From contig CM037789.1 of NCBI GenBank assembly GCA_021229015.1, positions 33,740,346 to 33,804,345 of the forward strand: 64,000 bases of DNA. Reading direction: 5' to 3'. Positions 1 to 10,833 of the stretch are shown here, in pieces. This DNA comes from Solen grandis (taxonomy: Eukaryota > Mollusca > Bivalvia > Adapedonta > Solenidae). The position numbers were made by a program, and so were the translations under genes. The notes beneath the pieces are model-generated. The model was not told where the DNA came from. It saw only the letters and a program-made list of their open reading frames with translations, and did not search any database. The first letter of the stretch is position 1, and the number at the start of each line of letters is the position of its first letter.

Positions 1-700
1 AAATAGGACAGATTTTATAAGCATTTAAAAATTTACGACCTTGGTTCGAATCTTGGATTCGCTATAGAACAATGGACTTTTCGAATTTTGAAAAACGGAC
101 ACCGAGATGCACAACTAGAACTTAATATACAGAATCTGTGAAAATTTTATGAAAATCGGTTTACAAACAATGGCTGTAGACCGCATACAAACTTTTGTAG
201 CATATTTCAAATGTGACGTCATATAACGTCATAGGCATATAAAAGTCATAGAAATCAAAATTTCAGCGTTTGTAGCATGTGTCATTAAATTTTTATTGCC
301 CTTAATTTAAAAAATTGTCATATGACATTTTTTTAAAATTTAAAATGATTAAATATCAACTTTCTATCTGAAATAGGACAGATTTTATAAGCATTTAAAA
401 AATTTACGACCTTGGTTCGAATCATGGATTCGCTATAGAACCATAGACTTTTCGAATTTTGAAAAACGGACACCGGGATGCACAACTAGAAATTAATATA
501 CACAATCTGTGAAAATTTGATGAAAATCGGTTCACAAACAATGGCTGTAGACCGCGTACAAACTTTTGAAGCATTTTTCAAATGTGACGTCATATGACGT
601 CATAGGCATATGAAAATCATAGAAATCAAAATTTCCTCATCTGACTAATAAGTCATAAAAAATTCACCGTCCTAGGAGTATTGCAACATAGAAAAATAAG
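1..700 (+). repeat. CRE-palindrome satellite units (left fragment)
   Basis: One partial and one nearly full copy of the ~450 bp unit that forms the large array at 24.3-36.8 kb. Shared landmarks are the block around 'ataggacagattttataagc', the 'ggttcgaatc' block, and a pair of TGACGTCA octamers at about 590-605. The copy ends near 700 with the same 'gtttagttaggaagaaaa' plus AAT/AAG tail seen in the main array. No gene is seen here. Confidence 0.9.
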
Positions 701-960
701 CGTTTAGTTAGGAAGAAAAAAAGAATAATAAGAAGAAGAAGAATAAACATAACAAACCCAATAGGACTTTCTGCCGAAAGGGCAGAAAGTCCTAATAAAA
801 AAACAGTACAAACCCAATATGACTTTCTGCCTGTAGGCAGAAAGTCCTAATAAACATAACAAACCCAATAGGACTTTCTGCTTTAGGAAAGATAACAAAC
901 CCAATAAGTAGAAACCCAATAGGACTTTCTGCTATAGCAGAAAGTCCTAATAATTATTAT
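701..960. repeat. Cluster of short stem-loop cassettes
   Basis: Three complete and one half stem-loops with the same arms, AGGACTTTCTGC and GCAGAAAGTCCT, lie at about 760-797, 816-853, 876-890 (half) and 918-953. The loops differ (cgaaag, ctgtag, tata). They are separated by short linkers such as 'aacaaacccaat' and AAG/AAT runs. A matching cluster sits at 36817-36906, also at the right end of CRE-satellite units. The reading frame through it on the - strand is repeat-derived and not a gene. Confidence 0.85.
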
Positions 961-1554
961 TAGTAAAATAGTACAATTATGACATAGTCTTGTTTCTTGA
1001 ACGCACAAACCAGATCTAGGACCACTGAACTAAGAAATTCTCCCATTTCTACTTGACTTCATACTAAAGGTGAAGTTTCATTCAAATTAACCCAAGAGTT
1101 TCATGAGATGAAGTATGCATTAAATTTTTAATTGACATTACCCTGTAAAAATAACTCAAATGTAAATTGGAGGTATGCACAACATCACTTGGTATCAGGC
1201 ATACCTATCTGTATCCAATTCAGGTCATTACATTTGGAAATGAACTGTGCACAAGCTTGTGTAAATAAGTGTCTGGTGTTGCACGCAACATGAGTCCCCT
1301 ACCGGCGAGGTGCATAATTTTGCCGTTACCATAGCAACCAGAATTTTGTTTAGAGAAAAACAACAGCAAAGTAAAGTGCAGAATCTCTATACTGCCATCT
1401 ATTCATATACCAAGTTTCATATTATTATCTTAAACCTAATGTCCCCTCTGGTATAAACACCAGTTGAGAACTAAATCATTTATAAAGAGTTACCCAAAGA
1501 ACACCTGTGTTAAAAAAATCTAAAATTTGGCCTGCAGTTTTGGAGAACAGGCCC
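961..1554. other. Non-coding stretch with dispersed-repeat fragment
   Basis: No gene is seen. A segment around 1320-1460 ('taccatagcaaccagaattt', then 'atactgccatctat') recurs as a direct copy at 1975-2075, so this is dispersed repeat sequence. Confidence 0.6.
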
Positions 1555-1795
1555 CGAGGTTATAAACATTTAAAATCAAGTTTCAGTCTTAAACTGGCTC
1601 AAAGTTTAATTGTACTAGTCAGTTAAGTTTTTTTTTTCCAATTTTGCTATACTTTTTCTGGTCCACTATTAGCCCTTACTACAATTCACATAAATTCACT
1701 ATCAAAGTTACTCAATTTGTTTTGATATACATAAAATAAGCAAATCAAGTTTCAGTCTTAAACTGAGTTGAACTGGAAAAAGGTTTATAACCTCG
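1555..1795. mobile_element. MITE-like insertion with 13-bp terminal inverted repeats
   Basis: Perfect 13-bp inverted repeats, CGAGGTTATAAAC at 1555-1567 and GTTTATAACCTCG at 1783-1795, enclose about 215 bp. Inside each end lies a direct copy of 'aatcaagtttcagtctta' (about 1574 and 1744). There is no open frame of note. This fits a non-autonomous DNA element; the target duplication was not resolved and the superfamily is unknown. Confidence 0.5.
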
Positions 1796-2465
1796 AACCA
1801 GGTCTTTTTAATTTTCATTATATACATGTACATACAAGGCAAACCCGCCTCTGGTGGCCATGTTTTTTTTGACTGATCCAAATAATTTGAGCAATCTTGG
1901 TACTGGGTAACACAAGGAACATCTGTACAGTAGTTTTGAAGGATATGATTTTAAAAGATTTAATTTTTTCTTTATGTTACCATAGCAACCAGAATTTTGG
2001 TCTAAAAGATAACAACAATGAGACGTACAGAACTTCCATACTGCCATCTATACCAAAATTCATATTATCTCAAACGTTTTCAAGTTATCGCTGCATCCAG
2101 ATTTCCGGATGGACGGACGGACAGACAGACAGACGGAGCGCAATCATATAGTCCCCTCCGGTTAAACACCAGTAGCAGACTAACAAACAAGACAGATGTA
2201 TGGACAGACAGGCAAGCTGGGTTTAGTATCATACTCCCACATCTTTGTTGCAGGTGTATAACAAGCTTTCACAGTATCCCTGTGTTTTGATGCCTTGCAA
2301 TAACGCAATGATTATATTATGTTCGCTTCTGACAAGAGATAATGATGAGTAACATATACAGGTAAAATTAAAATAATGATGAGTAACATATACAGGTAAA
2401 ATTAAAATACAGATTGTAAGTTACAATTTCACAGCAGCTAAAATGTACTAGAACCCCACAAGTAG
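1796..2465. repeat. Dispersed bivalve-type repeat with GGAC/AGAC simple repeat
   Basis: Second copy of the segment seen at 1320-1460, followed by a short 'ggacggacggacagacagac' simple repeat at about 2110-2135 and 'agtcccctccggttaaacac' at 2149-2168. A 27-bp direct duplication ('aataatgatgagtaacatat...') lies at about 2340-2400. The open frames on both strands are repeat-derived. Confidence 0.6.
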
Positions 2466-2651
2466 GATGTGTCGCCTGACGATGACTTATCTGTTGACAG
2501 TAAAGATGCCAGTTTGTCACTTTCCTTTAAGGATGGATTATTAATGCGCAATGATGTTGCCATCAAACAGAGAAAGGCTTATAAAGATCAAATAAAAAAT
2601 GTAAGGACTCTGACATCAGGTAACTCATCGGATTCACAGTGTTCTAGTTAG
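2466..2651 (+). CDS. Possible terminal exon, serine/aspartate-rich peptide
   Basis: A frame from about 2466 to a TAG at 2649-2651 encodes about 61 residues. The start is Ser/Asp-rich, the middle is basic and looks helical (Lys/Arg/Asp/Gln mix), and the tail is Ser-rich, ending SSDSQCSS. The composition looks more protein-like than the surrounding repeats. No ATG begins the frame; an acceptor-like 'cacaagtag' lies just before it, so it could be a last exon. It lies between inverted repeats and matches no family I know. It may be chance. Confidence 0.2.
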   Translation, partial: DVSPDDDLSVDSKDASLSLSFKDGLLMRNDVAIKQRKAYKDQIKNVRTLTSGNSSDSQCSS

Positions 2652-2690
2652 GCTCGTATTACATAAAATATGCACGTCAGGTGACACATA
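2466..2690. repeat. Inverted repeats TGTGTCRCCTGAC bracketing an open frame
   Basis: GATGTGTCGCCTGAC at 2466-2480 faces GTCAGGTGACACATA at 2676-2690, with two mismatches between the arms. The same motif forms a tight hairpin at 2959-2987 and a related one occurs near 3899-3911, so it is a dispersed terminal sequence. The interval may be a small MITE-like element or an exon caught between two copies. Confidence 0.45.
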
Positions 2691-2975
2691 ATATTCATGA
2701 AGCTCTTACGAGTTTGTAAGATTCTCATTCACTCAACTATGTATCTCATTCTAACTTGAAATACACTAATAAAATCAATCAAAGTGGAATAACTCCAAAA
2801 ATGCACAAGGTAGTGTTATGGTTCTTGCACACTGCACTTCAGGTCATTGCATTGCAAGAAACATACATATCAAGTCTCAAGTCATTTAAACTTATGGTGA
2901 CAAAGTTATGATCCCGACAAGCAGATGGGGACGCCGCCGCCATCAAAAGTAACCCCTATATGTTGCCTGACTCTA
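2691..2975. other. No gene seen
   Basis: AT-rich sequence without a supported gene. The hairpin built from TTGCCTGAC and GTCAGGTGAC lies at its right edge (2959-2987). Confidence 0.5.
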
Positions 2976-3123
2976 GTCAGGTGACACAAAAACAACAAGA
3001 TAAGAACTGGCAGCAATCACTGATTCTTAGATCAGACTTTGTAGTAGTTACTTTAGAACCACTATTGACTAAACCCTGAAAACATTTCACAATATTGAAT
3101 AAGTGTATACACTCATTGGTTAC

Positions 3124-3711
3124 CTTTATGAAATCATCTGGGCCATCAACACTGCTGACTGTTAGGTTGTGTCGGCGTGTAATACTCAACATATTAATCC
3201 CTATATTGACCAGTCCACTTAAGTCTGTGTCTGCGGCGGTTGCTTTATTCGTGTACCCTCCTATACTCGGCAAAAAGTTCTTAGCCACCTCCCAGTGGTC
3301 TGTTACCCACTGGGAGATGTTCGAATTTTTCAAGGAGGGTCCATTGAACCTGTGGTTTGACACAATTGCATTGAATAAAGTCCCACATACATTATTGGGA
3401 CATAATCTTCGCATGTTCCTGGGACCTCTGGAACAGATGCAGTTAGTCCTTCTTTGACATGATGACTGTGGATGAGGCAGCAAGTTGTCTACTGTACACT
3501 GGCCACAGTTCTGTGGTGGTTGGCCTAGTTGATTTAGCAGTGAGGAGTGAAATACTCTAGCTTCATTGTCAATGAATGACTCTAACCCTTCCTTGGTATA
3601 TTTGAGGCCCAGCCACGCCCGCACCCAGTTAAGGTAGGTCACGTCCCTATCTGGGACTGGTGAGGTACAGCCATCTCTGTCTGGTGTCTTAGTCCTTACT
3701 GAGATGGACAC
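3124..3711 (-). CDS. CXorf38-like protein, exon (partial gene)
   Basis: The frame runs on the - strand from about 3711 down to a likely splice donor (AAAG|GTAACC; last exon base 3124, phase 0), giving about 196 residues. Recognisable blocks, numbered from 3711, are NWVRAWLG (28-35), an EGLESFI..EARVFHSSLL block (41-59), CGQC (69-72), a CPNNVC pair (104-109), and W-x(2)-DHWEVAKNFLP (135-148), followed by a DLSGLVNIGIN stretch. This matches my recollection of the CXorf38 family (DUF4559), which is multiplied in bivalve genomes; its biochemical role is unknown to me. If the frame is read through the donor, the next residues, VTNECIH, line up with a vertebrate RNEIMH-type motif but lack the Arg. 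The start is unresolved: a stop at 3715-3717 lies just upstream and the first codon here is GTG. An ATG at 3674-3672 is in another frame, so there is either an upstream intron or a frameshift. Later exons were not found. Sure of the family, unsure whether the gene is intact. Confidence 0.72.
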
Positions 3712-5462
3712 GCCTCACACTTTACCTGGAAGGAAATTTCAGAACACATGATTTTTTAATAATTTTTTATTTGGTACTCTACAATACAGAGTCATTACAT
3801 GTCCCTCATTTATACAACTTGAAACTGAACTTAACATAACTAGAGACGGATATTATACAACATTTCTATGGCTCAAATTATTAGTTACTCTGTAAGCAGA
3901 GGTGACACATAGGGATCACTTTTTTGTCATCTGTCCGTCTATCTGTTTGTCAATCACAACTTTCCCCTCACGCCTCAGCAGTTGACACACGTGTTCCAGA
4001 GAACACTTTTGTTAGGTTATTAAATGGCCATAACTCTGCATATATTTAGCAAAAAAAAGCTCAGCGTCTATTTTGCTTGCTGGTGATCAATCCTGAAAAG
4101 TTTTATGATTCTTGCTCATACAGTTTTGGAAATATAATTGTCAATTCTAGAGACATAACTCTGAAAATGTAGCACGATTGAAACGATACATGGGTTCTTC
4201 ATAAAACAATATGTTGAAAATCAGAACACAAAACAAGAGAGCCATAGAGCCAAAAAAAAATATGTCTGGTTCAGGTAACTTGACCAACCCTAATGATTTT
4301 GAGGACGAATCTGTAGCATCACCGGCAAAAATGGCGGACATTTGTCTGTCTAATGAAATCGCAGTCCGTCTGCTACATGTACAATCTATGGACTAAGACC
4401 ACAATTACCTGCCCTTGGTTACCCTGTATCCGGATGTGCCTACACAGAAAATAGTGACCCTATTTAATGTTGAATTAAGGTGAGTTTTTGACTGAAAGAC
4501 ATGCAATAAGGGATTAAAATCTATAAAACACAGCTAAAATAGTCATAAATTGCCCAATTTGGAGGCCTTATTGCACAACAACCTTAAAAGTTGAGCATTA
4601 CTGAGAGGAGAATTTTTTTAGAAAATTGGTGTGAAATGGCCGACTGGTGCACTAAATTCATACGTATGTTATTTGGCCTTAAATAGGTCAAAAAGTAGTC
4701 GGGTGACCCCATGTTTAAAATGTACAAAATTATTTCTCTTGAATAGATCTATCTAATGAGGGTAAGTTTGAAATTGTTATTTGCATATATGCATATATAG
4801 AACATATAGTAAAATTAATTGTGGTCCTGATATAGGCTGGTTTTTGAGAGGGGGTGACCTACTTTCATTATTAATAACTTTTTTATTATGCATGTTTTTC
4901 ACTTGAAATTTGGCACAGTTATTGCTTATCAAGATATAAATGTGTTACTATGTTTGTTTAAGAAAATACGTAATATTCTTTATATTATATAATATACATA
5001 AAAATATATAATTTTTTCCCATCTAACTAAAATTTTATCAGAATCTACTTTCGGTTTGAAAGATACATGTTTATAATAGTCATGACAACAGCAGGGTTCA
5101 AAATAATAAAAAAATATGCCTCAGTTTGGTATTAAACAGCAGAATGGGACAAATGGGAGTTAAATATTCCATTTTACTAGCAGAAAAAAATGTCCAAAAT
5201 GAGAAAAACTGCCATGGTAAGAGAGGTTCCACAAACCAAAGACTCCTTAAGGACCATTTTTCAGATGCAGTTTAGCATACTATCCAAGTTGACACATTGC
5301 GACACAGTATGAATCATAGAATTCTGCTTGAAAAGCATGATTGTGATGTTCCGCATCTGTGCCATGAGTTACTCTGCATAAATGTGGAACACTTTAGACT
5401 TGAGCCCCATGATATGAACATGAGCCAGCAGATTTGTATTAATAACGGGAGATGTTTAGCTC
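3712..5462. other. Non-coding; fragments of dispersed repeats
   Basis: No supported gene. A fragment at 4228-4250 ('aacaagagagccatagagcc') resembles the 5' end of the palindromic-start family at 5989. The 27 bp at about 4392-4418 ('actaagaccacaattacctg'...) recur at 37799-37825, where they precede the 163-bp array. The frame at 4211-4396 overlaps these repeats. Confidence 0.55.
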
Positions 5463-5807
5463 ATGATGGCTATCATGAATGCCGTGACAGCTAGTGTAAG
5501 TATTTGGCAAATTTTCTTTCTTCTTCTTTATTTATTTATTTAATTTTTTGGTTATGTGATTCTTTGTTTAAGGGATTGTGCTGTCTTTGGGGGACCATGT
5601 GTTTGTAGTGTTTTCATGCTTATAGATATATACTCCTCTCTCTCTCTCCCTTATTTACAAATTAATCAGGCAAACCCGTCAAATGTAAACAAAAATATTG
5701 GACTAGTTCTCCAGTGTCGATTATCGGAGACCAATCTAACGCTTGAATGGGATAATGTAATAAACCCGTCAGCTAGCAGGTGCGCGACCTTGTCCTTGTC
5801 AGATTAA
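5463..5807 (+). CDS. Candidate two-exon small ORF, 56 residues
   Basis: Tentative. An ATG pair at 5463-5468 opens an 11-codon exon ending at 5495 against a consensus donor (GTAAGT, 5496-5501). A 174-bp intron ends in a long CT-rich tract and TTAATCAG (AG at 5668-5669). Exon 2 (5670-5807) continues in phase 0 for 45 codons and stops at TAA. The product would be about 56 residues (begins MMAIMNAV, ends ATLSLSD), with no signal peptide or family I recognise. Both splice sites are good and the phases agree, which is the whole case. The other frame through exon 1 has a TAG just before the donor. A chance combination is quite possible. Confidence 0.22.
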
Positions 5808-5988
5808 ACTTCACATGTTTTATGACGGGGATAGGAGGACTGTATGTTGTTATTACAATTATCTGGTACATTGAGTTTAGTATTTAATGATTGGTCAAGG
5901 TTATAGTAGACTCATTTGTAAAATCATATTGAATAGTCTGTTAGCTCTCCAGGATCAGAAAAATTAGCGGTATGATAGCAAATTCCTA
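5808..5988. other. Intergenic, nothing recognised
   Basis: Short AT-rich spacer between the small candidate gene and the repeat at 5989. No gene or motif stands out. Confidence 0.5.
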
Positions 5989-6575
5989 ACAATATGGCCA
6001 TGATGGCCCTGAATCGCTCACATGAGAAACATTGCCCTCATTGACAACACTTGTATTACGAGTCATAGTGAATACATAATCTATGCAGAAGTACAGCAAG
6101 ATCATCTAAATAAAACACAAAAACTGTACCTGCCATTCAAACTTTGAAGGCCTTGTGGTTTCTGACAAGAAGATTTTTCTATTTTTCTTATATAAGTCTA
6201 TGTAAAAGCAAGTTACCCCTGGGGCGGGACCAATTTTGACCCCAGGGCCATTATTTAAACAAACTTGGTAAAGGTCCATAAGACAATGCCACACACTAAA
6301 TATCTAAGCTCTGAGGCTTGCGGTTTCGGAGAAGAATTTTTTTCCCTGTAAACTAGATAAGCAACAAACATGATCTATTTGGAAAAATTGGGTAGAGCTT
6401 CATGTAAGAGCATCCCAGGCAATTTTCATCAAATTTGGCAAAGAGGTTTAGGAGAGATGTTAATTAAAGAAAATTATTGACACCAGACGCACGCACGCAC
6501 GCACGACGGACACCGGAAAAAGGCAATCACAATAGCTCACCATAAGCATGTTGCGCTCAGGTGAGCTAAAAAATG
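5989..6575 (+). mobile_element. Pearl/Helentron-like non-autonomous element, one core unit
   Basis: It starts with a palindrome (ATGGCCATGATGGCCCT, about 5993-6010) and contains one copy of the ~160-bp unit found in tandem at 37.8 kb ('tgacaagaagatttttctat', 'aagtctatgtaaaa', 'gggcggg'). It then has a CGCA simple repeat (about 6487-6505) and ends with a stem-loop built on AGCTCACC...GGTGAGCT at 6534-6568. Palindromic start, satellite core and hairpin end fit the bivalve 'pearl' type. The assignment rests on architecture only. Confidence 0.55.
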
Positions 6576-7259
6576 CTTAAGTTAGTCAACCAGCTAGAGA
6601 CCTCATTTTTCAAAGGATCTGAAAAGCTTAAGCAATATGGTATTGGACCAATATAAGATTTTATTAATATGAAGTGCTAAACAAGAAACACGTCAAATGA
6701 TGCAAAACTTGGTTTTCAAGGGTCGCCCCAGGCAACCAGACTTGCTTTTATATCAAAACCTGTCGTAGAACCAAACTTATGACATCACAAATATTAACAT
6801 ATAAAACACCCTTGTCATCCAAGCGCTTATGTTTATAAATCTTTTTTAGCCATGCATATATAAGAACGTATATATATTACCTTCTGGAATGTTGATGACG
6901 TCATGATTCTTTGATGACATCATAATATGATAGATGACATCATCAGCACAGCAGAATGAAGTCAGACACTGCAATTTTAGATAGGATGGTAAATAGTTAT
7001 TTCCCTCAACAAAGGAAGTTGGTAAATAGTTATGCCCCTCAACAAATGAAGTTATCTGAAAAAAAAAATGTAATGTGAGTAACAGTGAACTTAACCCTAT
7101 CAACTTGAAAAAAATCGTAACAATCCCAATCTTCTTATTCCCGTAACGTACATACCTTCCAAGTATGAAAACAGTCTCTCAATTCTAATAGGAATTATTC
7201 GATGGAAGTGACCTGTTTGACGTATGTACCTTGGTTGAAAAAAATAATTAAGAAGAATT
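6576..7259. other. Non-coding; short local duplications
   Basis: No gene. There is a local duplication of 'ggtaaatagttat' with 'cctcaacaaa' (6987-7045) and of 'ggttgaaaaaaataattaag' (about 7232-7252 and 7266-7286). Several TGATGACATCAT-like inverted segments occur at 6893-6945. Confidence 0.5.
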
Positions 7260-8692
7260 TTGACCTGGTTGAAAAAAATAATTAAGAAATTTTTTGAAAT
7301 TATCTATAAATAGTTCAGATAGAAAATAGGTATCACCTCAAATTTCAAGGGATCAACTTTCTTTTATCAATTATTGTAGAGGGTTATAAGGTGATCATTT
7401 GTGTCAAATGAAATTGAATTCTGATGACTGGTTTCATAGACAATTGGTTTCATGAAAGAGAAAATAATGAAATTTACTATCATTTTCTATAAAGGTTATA
7501 TAATTAGGAAACTAGCTAGGGGACTCATTTTTCCAGGGATCAAATTTATTTTAGAAATTATATTAGACAAGTCACGAGGTGACCACCATTGGTTTCACAG
7601 ATGAAGAATTTTGAAATTATCTATAAAGATACTAGGCGACCCCCAGGGGCCTCATTCGTCAATGGGTCAACTTCATTTTAGCTATTATGATAGAGGGCCA
7701 TGTCGTGACCATCTGTGACAAATGAAATTAAATTCTGACCATTGGTTTCAAGAAGATTTTTAAATAACATTATGTTATTTGCCATGGCAACCAGAGTTCA
7801 GCTCATGGATTAAGTTTATTTAAGCAAAGTTTGTGACTACCTTAGGATCGCTCATACCAAGTTCGGGTGAATACAGACGAAGAGTGACCACTATCTCAAC
7901 TTCAGTATGTTGTTCTCTGGTGAGCCAAAAATAGCTGACCATCTGGAGGCCTCAGTTTTAAAGGGAACATCATTACTTAAGCAATAACAGTAGAGGACCA
8001 AGGTTATCATAAGTGCACAACTAAACTGAATTCTAAAAATTGATTTCAGGAGAAGGAATCAATCTATATTATTATAAAGTATATAAGGAAACTAACAGCC
8101 CCTCCATCTTGAGGCCTCATAAGTCTAGGGAGCAACATTATATTTGAAAAGATATAGAGTAGAGGACCATGAGGTGACCATTTATGTCAAATGAATTAAA
8201 TTCTTATCACTGATTTCATAGATTTATGTTTAATTTCATTATACAGAATAGTATAAAGGAAACTAGCTGACCTACTTAGGGGCTTATTTTTCAAGATATC
8301 ATTTTTTTTTTAGCATCAATAGTGCTAAATTGAGACTATTAATGCCCTCTGACCATTGGTTTCATAGAAGCCATAGACAGAAATATAGAATATATAATTA
8401 TATGGAAACTAGCAGACCCCCTAGGGTCCTCATCTCATTTTCAAGAAAACTTAATTACAGTAACTTTTGTTGAGGACCATAAGGTGACCGCGAAAATTAG
8501 AATTACGTTCTGACCATTGATTTTAGAGGAGAATATTTCCAATTTTTGTTCTTGTTAGTTTCAGAGAATATGATATTTAAATCAAATTGTTGACGATGGA
8601 TTACTGACAACCAACAAAGACAAACGGAGTCCGAGTGTTATCCTAAAACTTGTAAAAGTTCACCTTGAGCATGTGCTTTTGTGAGCTAAAAG
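7260..8692 (+). repeat. Array of ~180-bp degenerate units, pearl-like, with 3' hairpin
   Basis: About seven degenerate copies of a unit of roughly 180 bp. Each includes a 'gaaactagc...gacc' block, 'cctcatttttcaagggatca', a 'tagaggaccatgaggtgacc' block and 'aaatgaaattgaattctgac'. The array ends at about 8650-8690 in a GAGC/GCTC-type stem-loop ('ttgagcatgtgcttttgtga' then 'gctaaa'). An internal end-like motif also appears at about 7905-7930. The same family occurs in reverse at 18916-19860. No coding capacity. Confidence 0.65.
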
Positions 8693-10440
8693 GTCTGTGA
8701 TAACTACAGCTATCACTGATGATGCTACAATGCCTTGACTCAATAATTTAACCAAGAGGGAGAATGCCTAATCAAAGCCATTCAGGTCATTTGATTTTAT
8801 CTCATTACAGCAAACTTTCTAAAGATATAGACTAAGGAACATTTAGCCATCACCCTAGGGGCCTCATTTTTCAAGGGATCAATTTTAACGATTATAGTAG
8901 AGGTGACTGTTTTTGCCAAATGAAATTCAATACTGCTAATTGGATTTATAAGCAACATTAATGATTTAATAAGAATAATCAACTGCTGCTTTATTTTTTA
9001 TTCCAAATATTGACAAAAGGTGGCTAGTTTAGCACCGTCCATTGCAGCAACCTGGCCCCCCACCTCTGGCAGCCATGACCAGGAAGTGAGGTTTGCAAAG
9101 CAGTTCTGTGGAATTGAGGGAATCTGTAAGGCTGACAGCAAGCAAGGTGGTCATTGTCGAGACAGTACAAGCTAACTGGTACAACGGGCAACCTCTGCCC
9201 GTACAATTGATTGTGAATGCTAGTACAGTACAACGCCGCTATACCGCGGACTGCTATTTCGCGTTGACCAATATATCACGGAAATATTAATAGATCTATT
9301 TTTAACATGATTTTTTTTCCATGTTAATGTAATAATTGATCGTTAATCGTGTGCTGATGTATAAACTACATTTGGTATCATCGGACTCCACATCAGTATA
9401 GTTCTTATACTCATGAACATCAACATTAGTAGTTAAACATCGATTTTAATTTTAATTTATCTGAAAGTTGCAGACATTGCAGAAGTGACTTTATTTATGT
9501 GCACACTTTAAAAGCCCCATTCTTGTATCAACTTTTCCCTTTAAGTATACATAACTGATCTTATCAGTAGCACTTGATCAAAAAGATGGCCGCTACCGTC
9601 AGATATGCTCAAGTGATGACGTCATATGAAAACTTATAAAACTATGCACTATCTAGAACACTGCATTAAGTTATACAAAAGAATGTCGATATAGTATCGA
9701 AGTAGCTGAAACCGTCTACAACACCATAAAAACGGCCAAAGAAACCGCGTGTTTATATGGGCAGGAGTGTATATCTTGCTGACCTAAGTGAAAATGCCTA
9801 GACTTCTTTACTAACCTTAAATAGACAAAAAAAGGCTGATGCTTCATTTAGTCTACACCATAAATAGCACACCCTTACCTTGAACGCATTGATATCAAGT
9901 AATTACATCTCATTTGAATAGATTTATTACGAAGAATATTCAGAAGAGGTTTCGTTTTCCGCTCTCTGTGGAAATCCCCTTTCAGGGATGATAATTTACA
10001 TGAAATGTTCTTGAAAATGTAGTTACGCCCCCTTCCAACTTATTAGTTTATTACCCGACCCTATTTTTGGAAAGTCGGATACCAGAAATTGCGTTGTATG
10101 ATACTCGCATATATTTTGTTGTTGGAAACGCGGCGACAGTATGGAATAGGTTTTCATTTTGCAAATGGAGCCGCATAAACAAAACAGGGAGCAACTACTG
10201 TTATTATTGTAAAATAAAAAACAGTAATATGTTCAAAAGAAACACTTTATGGATCAATTATTTGCATTAACTAATGAAAATAAATATCAAGATTCAATAT
10301 ATGCAGGTCTTCAATCGTTATTAAAAAGAAACTGGACACATATAATGTGTATCTGATGACTTCTCCTTAAATTCGTAGGTAACGGCAGAGATGTGAAAAC
10401 CTAGACCTCCGTGGCAACGGGTTTTAAAACTTGGTTAACG
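8693..10440. other. Non-coding, with one stray 180-bp unit fragment
   Basis: A further fragment of the 180-bp unit lies at 8840-8950. The rest, up to the LINE, shows no gene I can support. The open frame at 9093-9290 has no start context or family resemblance. Confidence 0.5.
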
Positions 10441-10482
10441 TACCTTGCAAGCAACCCGATGGCGGGCAACGAAACGTAGGAG

Positions 10483-10833
10483 GTATCCGAGAGGAAGCTA
10501 AGGGACCATCTACAAAAAGCGCTGAAGATGAGCAAGGATGTCGTGGAAACGATGAGGTTTGAGAGAGTGCACCGAATGCCAAGCCATCCTGTTCCAGGGA
10601 AAGTGAGAACTATTGTGGCCAAATTCATATTCTTCCAAGAACGTGAGAGTGTTAGAAGACTGTGGAAAGAGATAAGAGGATCTGGGTTCAGTATGTTTGA
10701 ACAATTTCCCAAAGAAGTTATGGACAAAAGAAGGACACTAGTGAAGAAGATGAAGGACGCCAGGGATCAGGGTAAGCGAGCATGGCTCGTGTATGACACT
10801 TTATACATTGATGGCAAGCCTGTTAGAGAGTAG
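10483..10833 (+). pseudogene. LINE ORF1-like segment
   Basis: In frame from about 10483, with an internal ATG at 10528, to TAG at 10831-10833. The visible pattern is a FERVHRMP block, a GKVRTIVAKF block and EQFPKEVMDKRRTL, then a basic stretch and YIDGKPVRE. This resembles the L1 ORF1/transposase_22-type nucleic-acid-binding domain found at the start of many invertebrate LINE polyproteins. Its usual role is binding element RNA. A TAG at about 10480 closes the frame upstream, so the N-terminus is missing or shifted. Because the endonuclease follows directly in the same frame after the TAG, the parent may have been one continuous protein or have had two close ORFs. Confidence 0.7.

Noticed and set aside
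704..953. Regular hairpins with spacers, at first glance like a CRISPR array
   Set aside because: Spacers are similar linkers and simple repeats rather than unique sequences, loops vary, and the DNA is eukaryotic.
2018..2290. 90-codon and overlapping frames rich in Thr/Asp/Arg
   Set aside because: They arise from the GGAC/AGAC simple repeat inside a dispersed repeat that recurs at 1320.
3095..3457. 120-codon + strand frame
   Set aside because: Antisense shadow of the CXorf38-like exon, whose family motifs are on the - strand.
5297..5494. Cys/His-rich frame with an EGF-like CxNxGxC pattern
   Set aside because: The EGF spacing is incomplete (last cysteine missing), the frame has no clear start and stops just before a donor in another frame.
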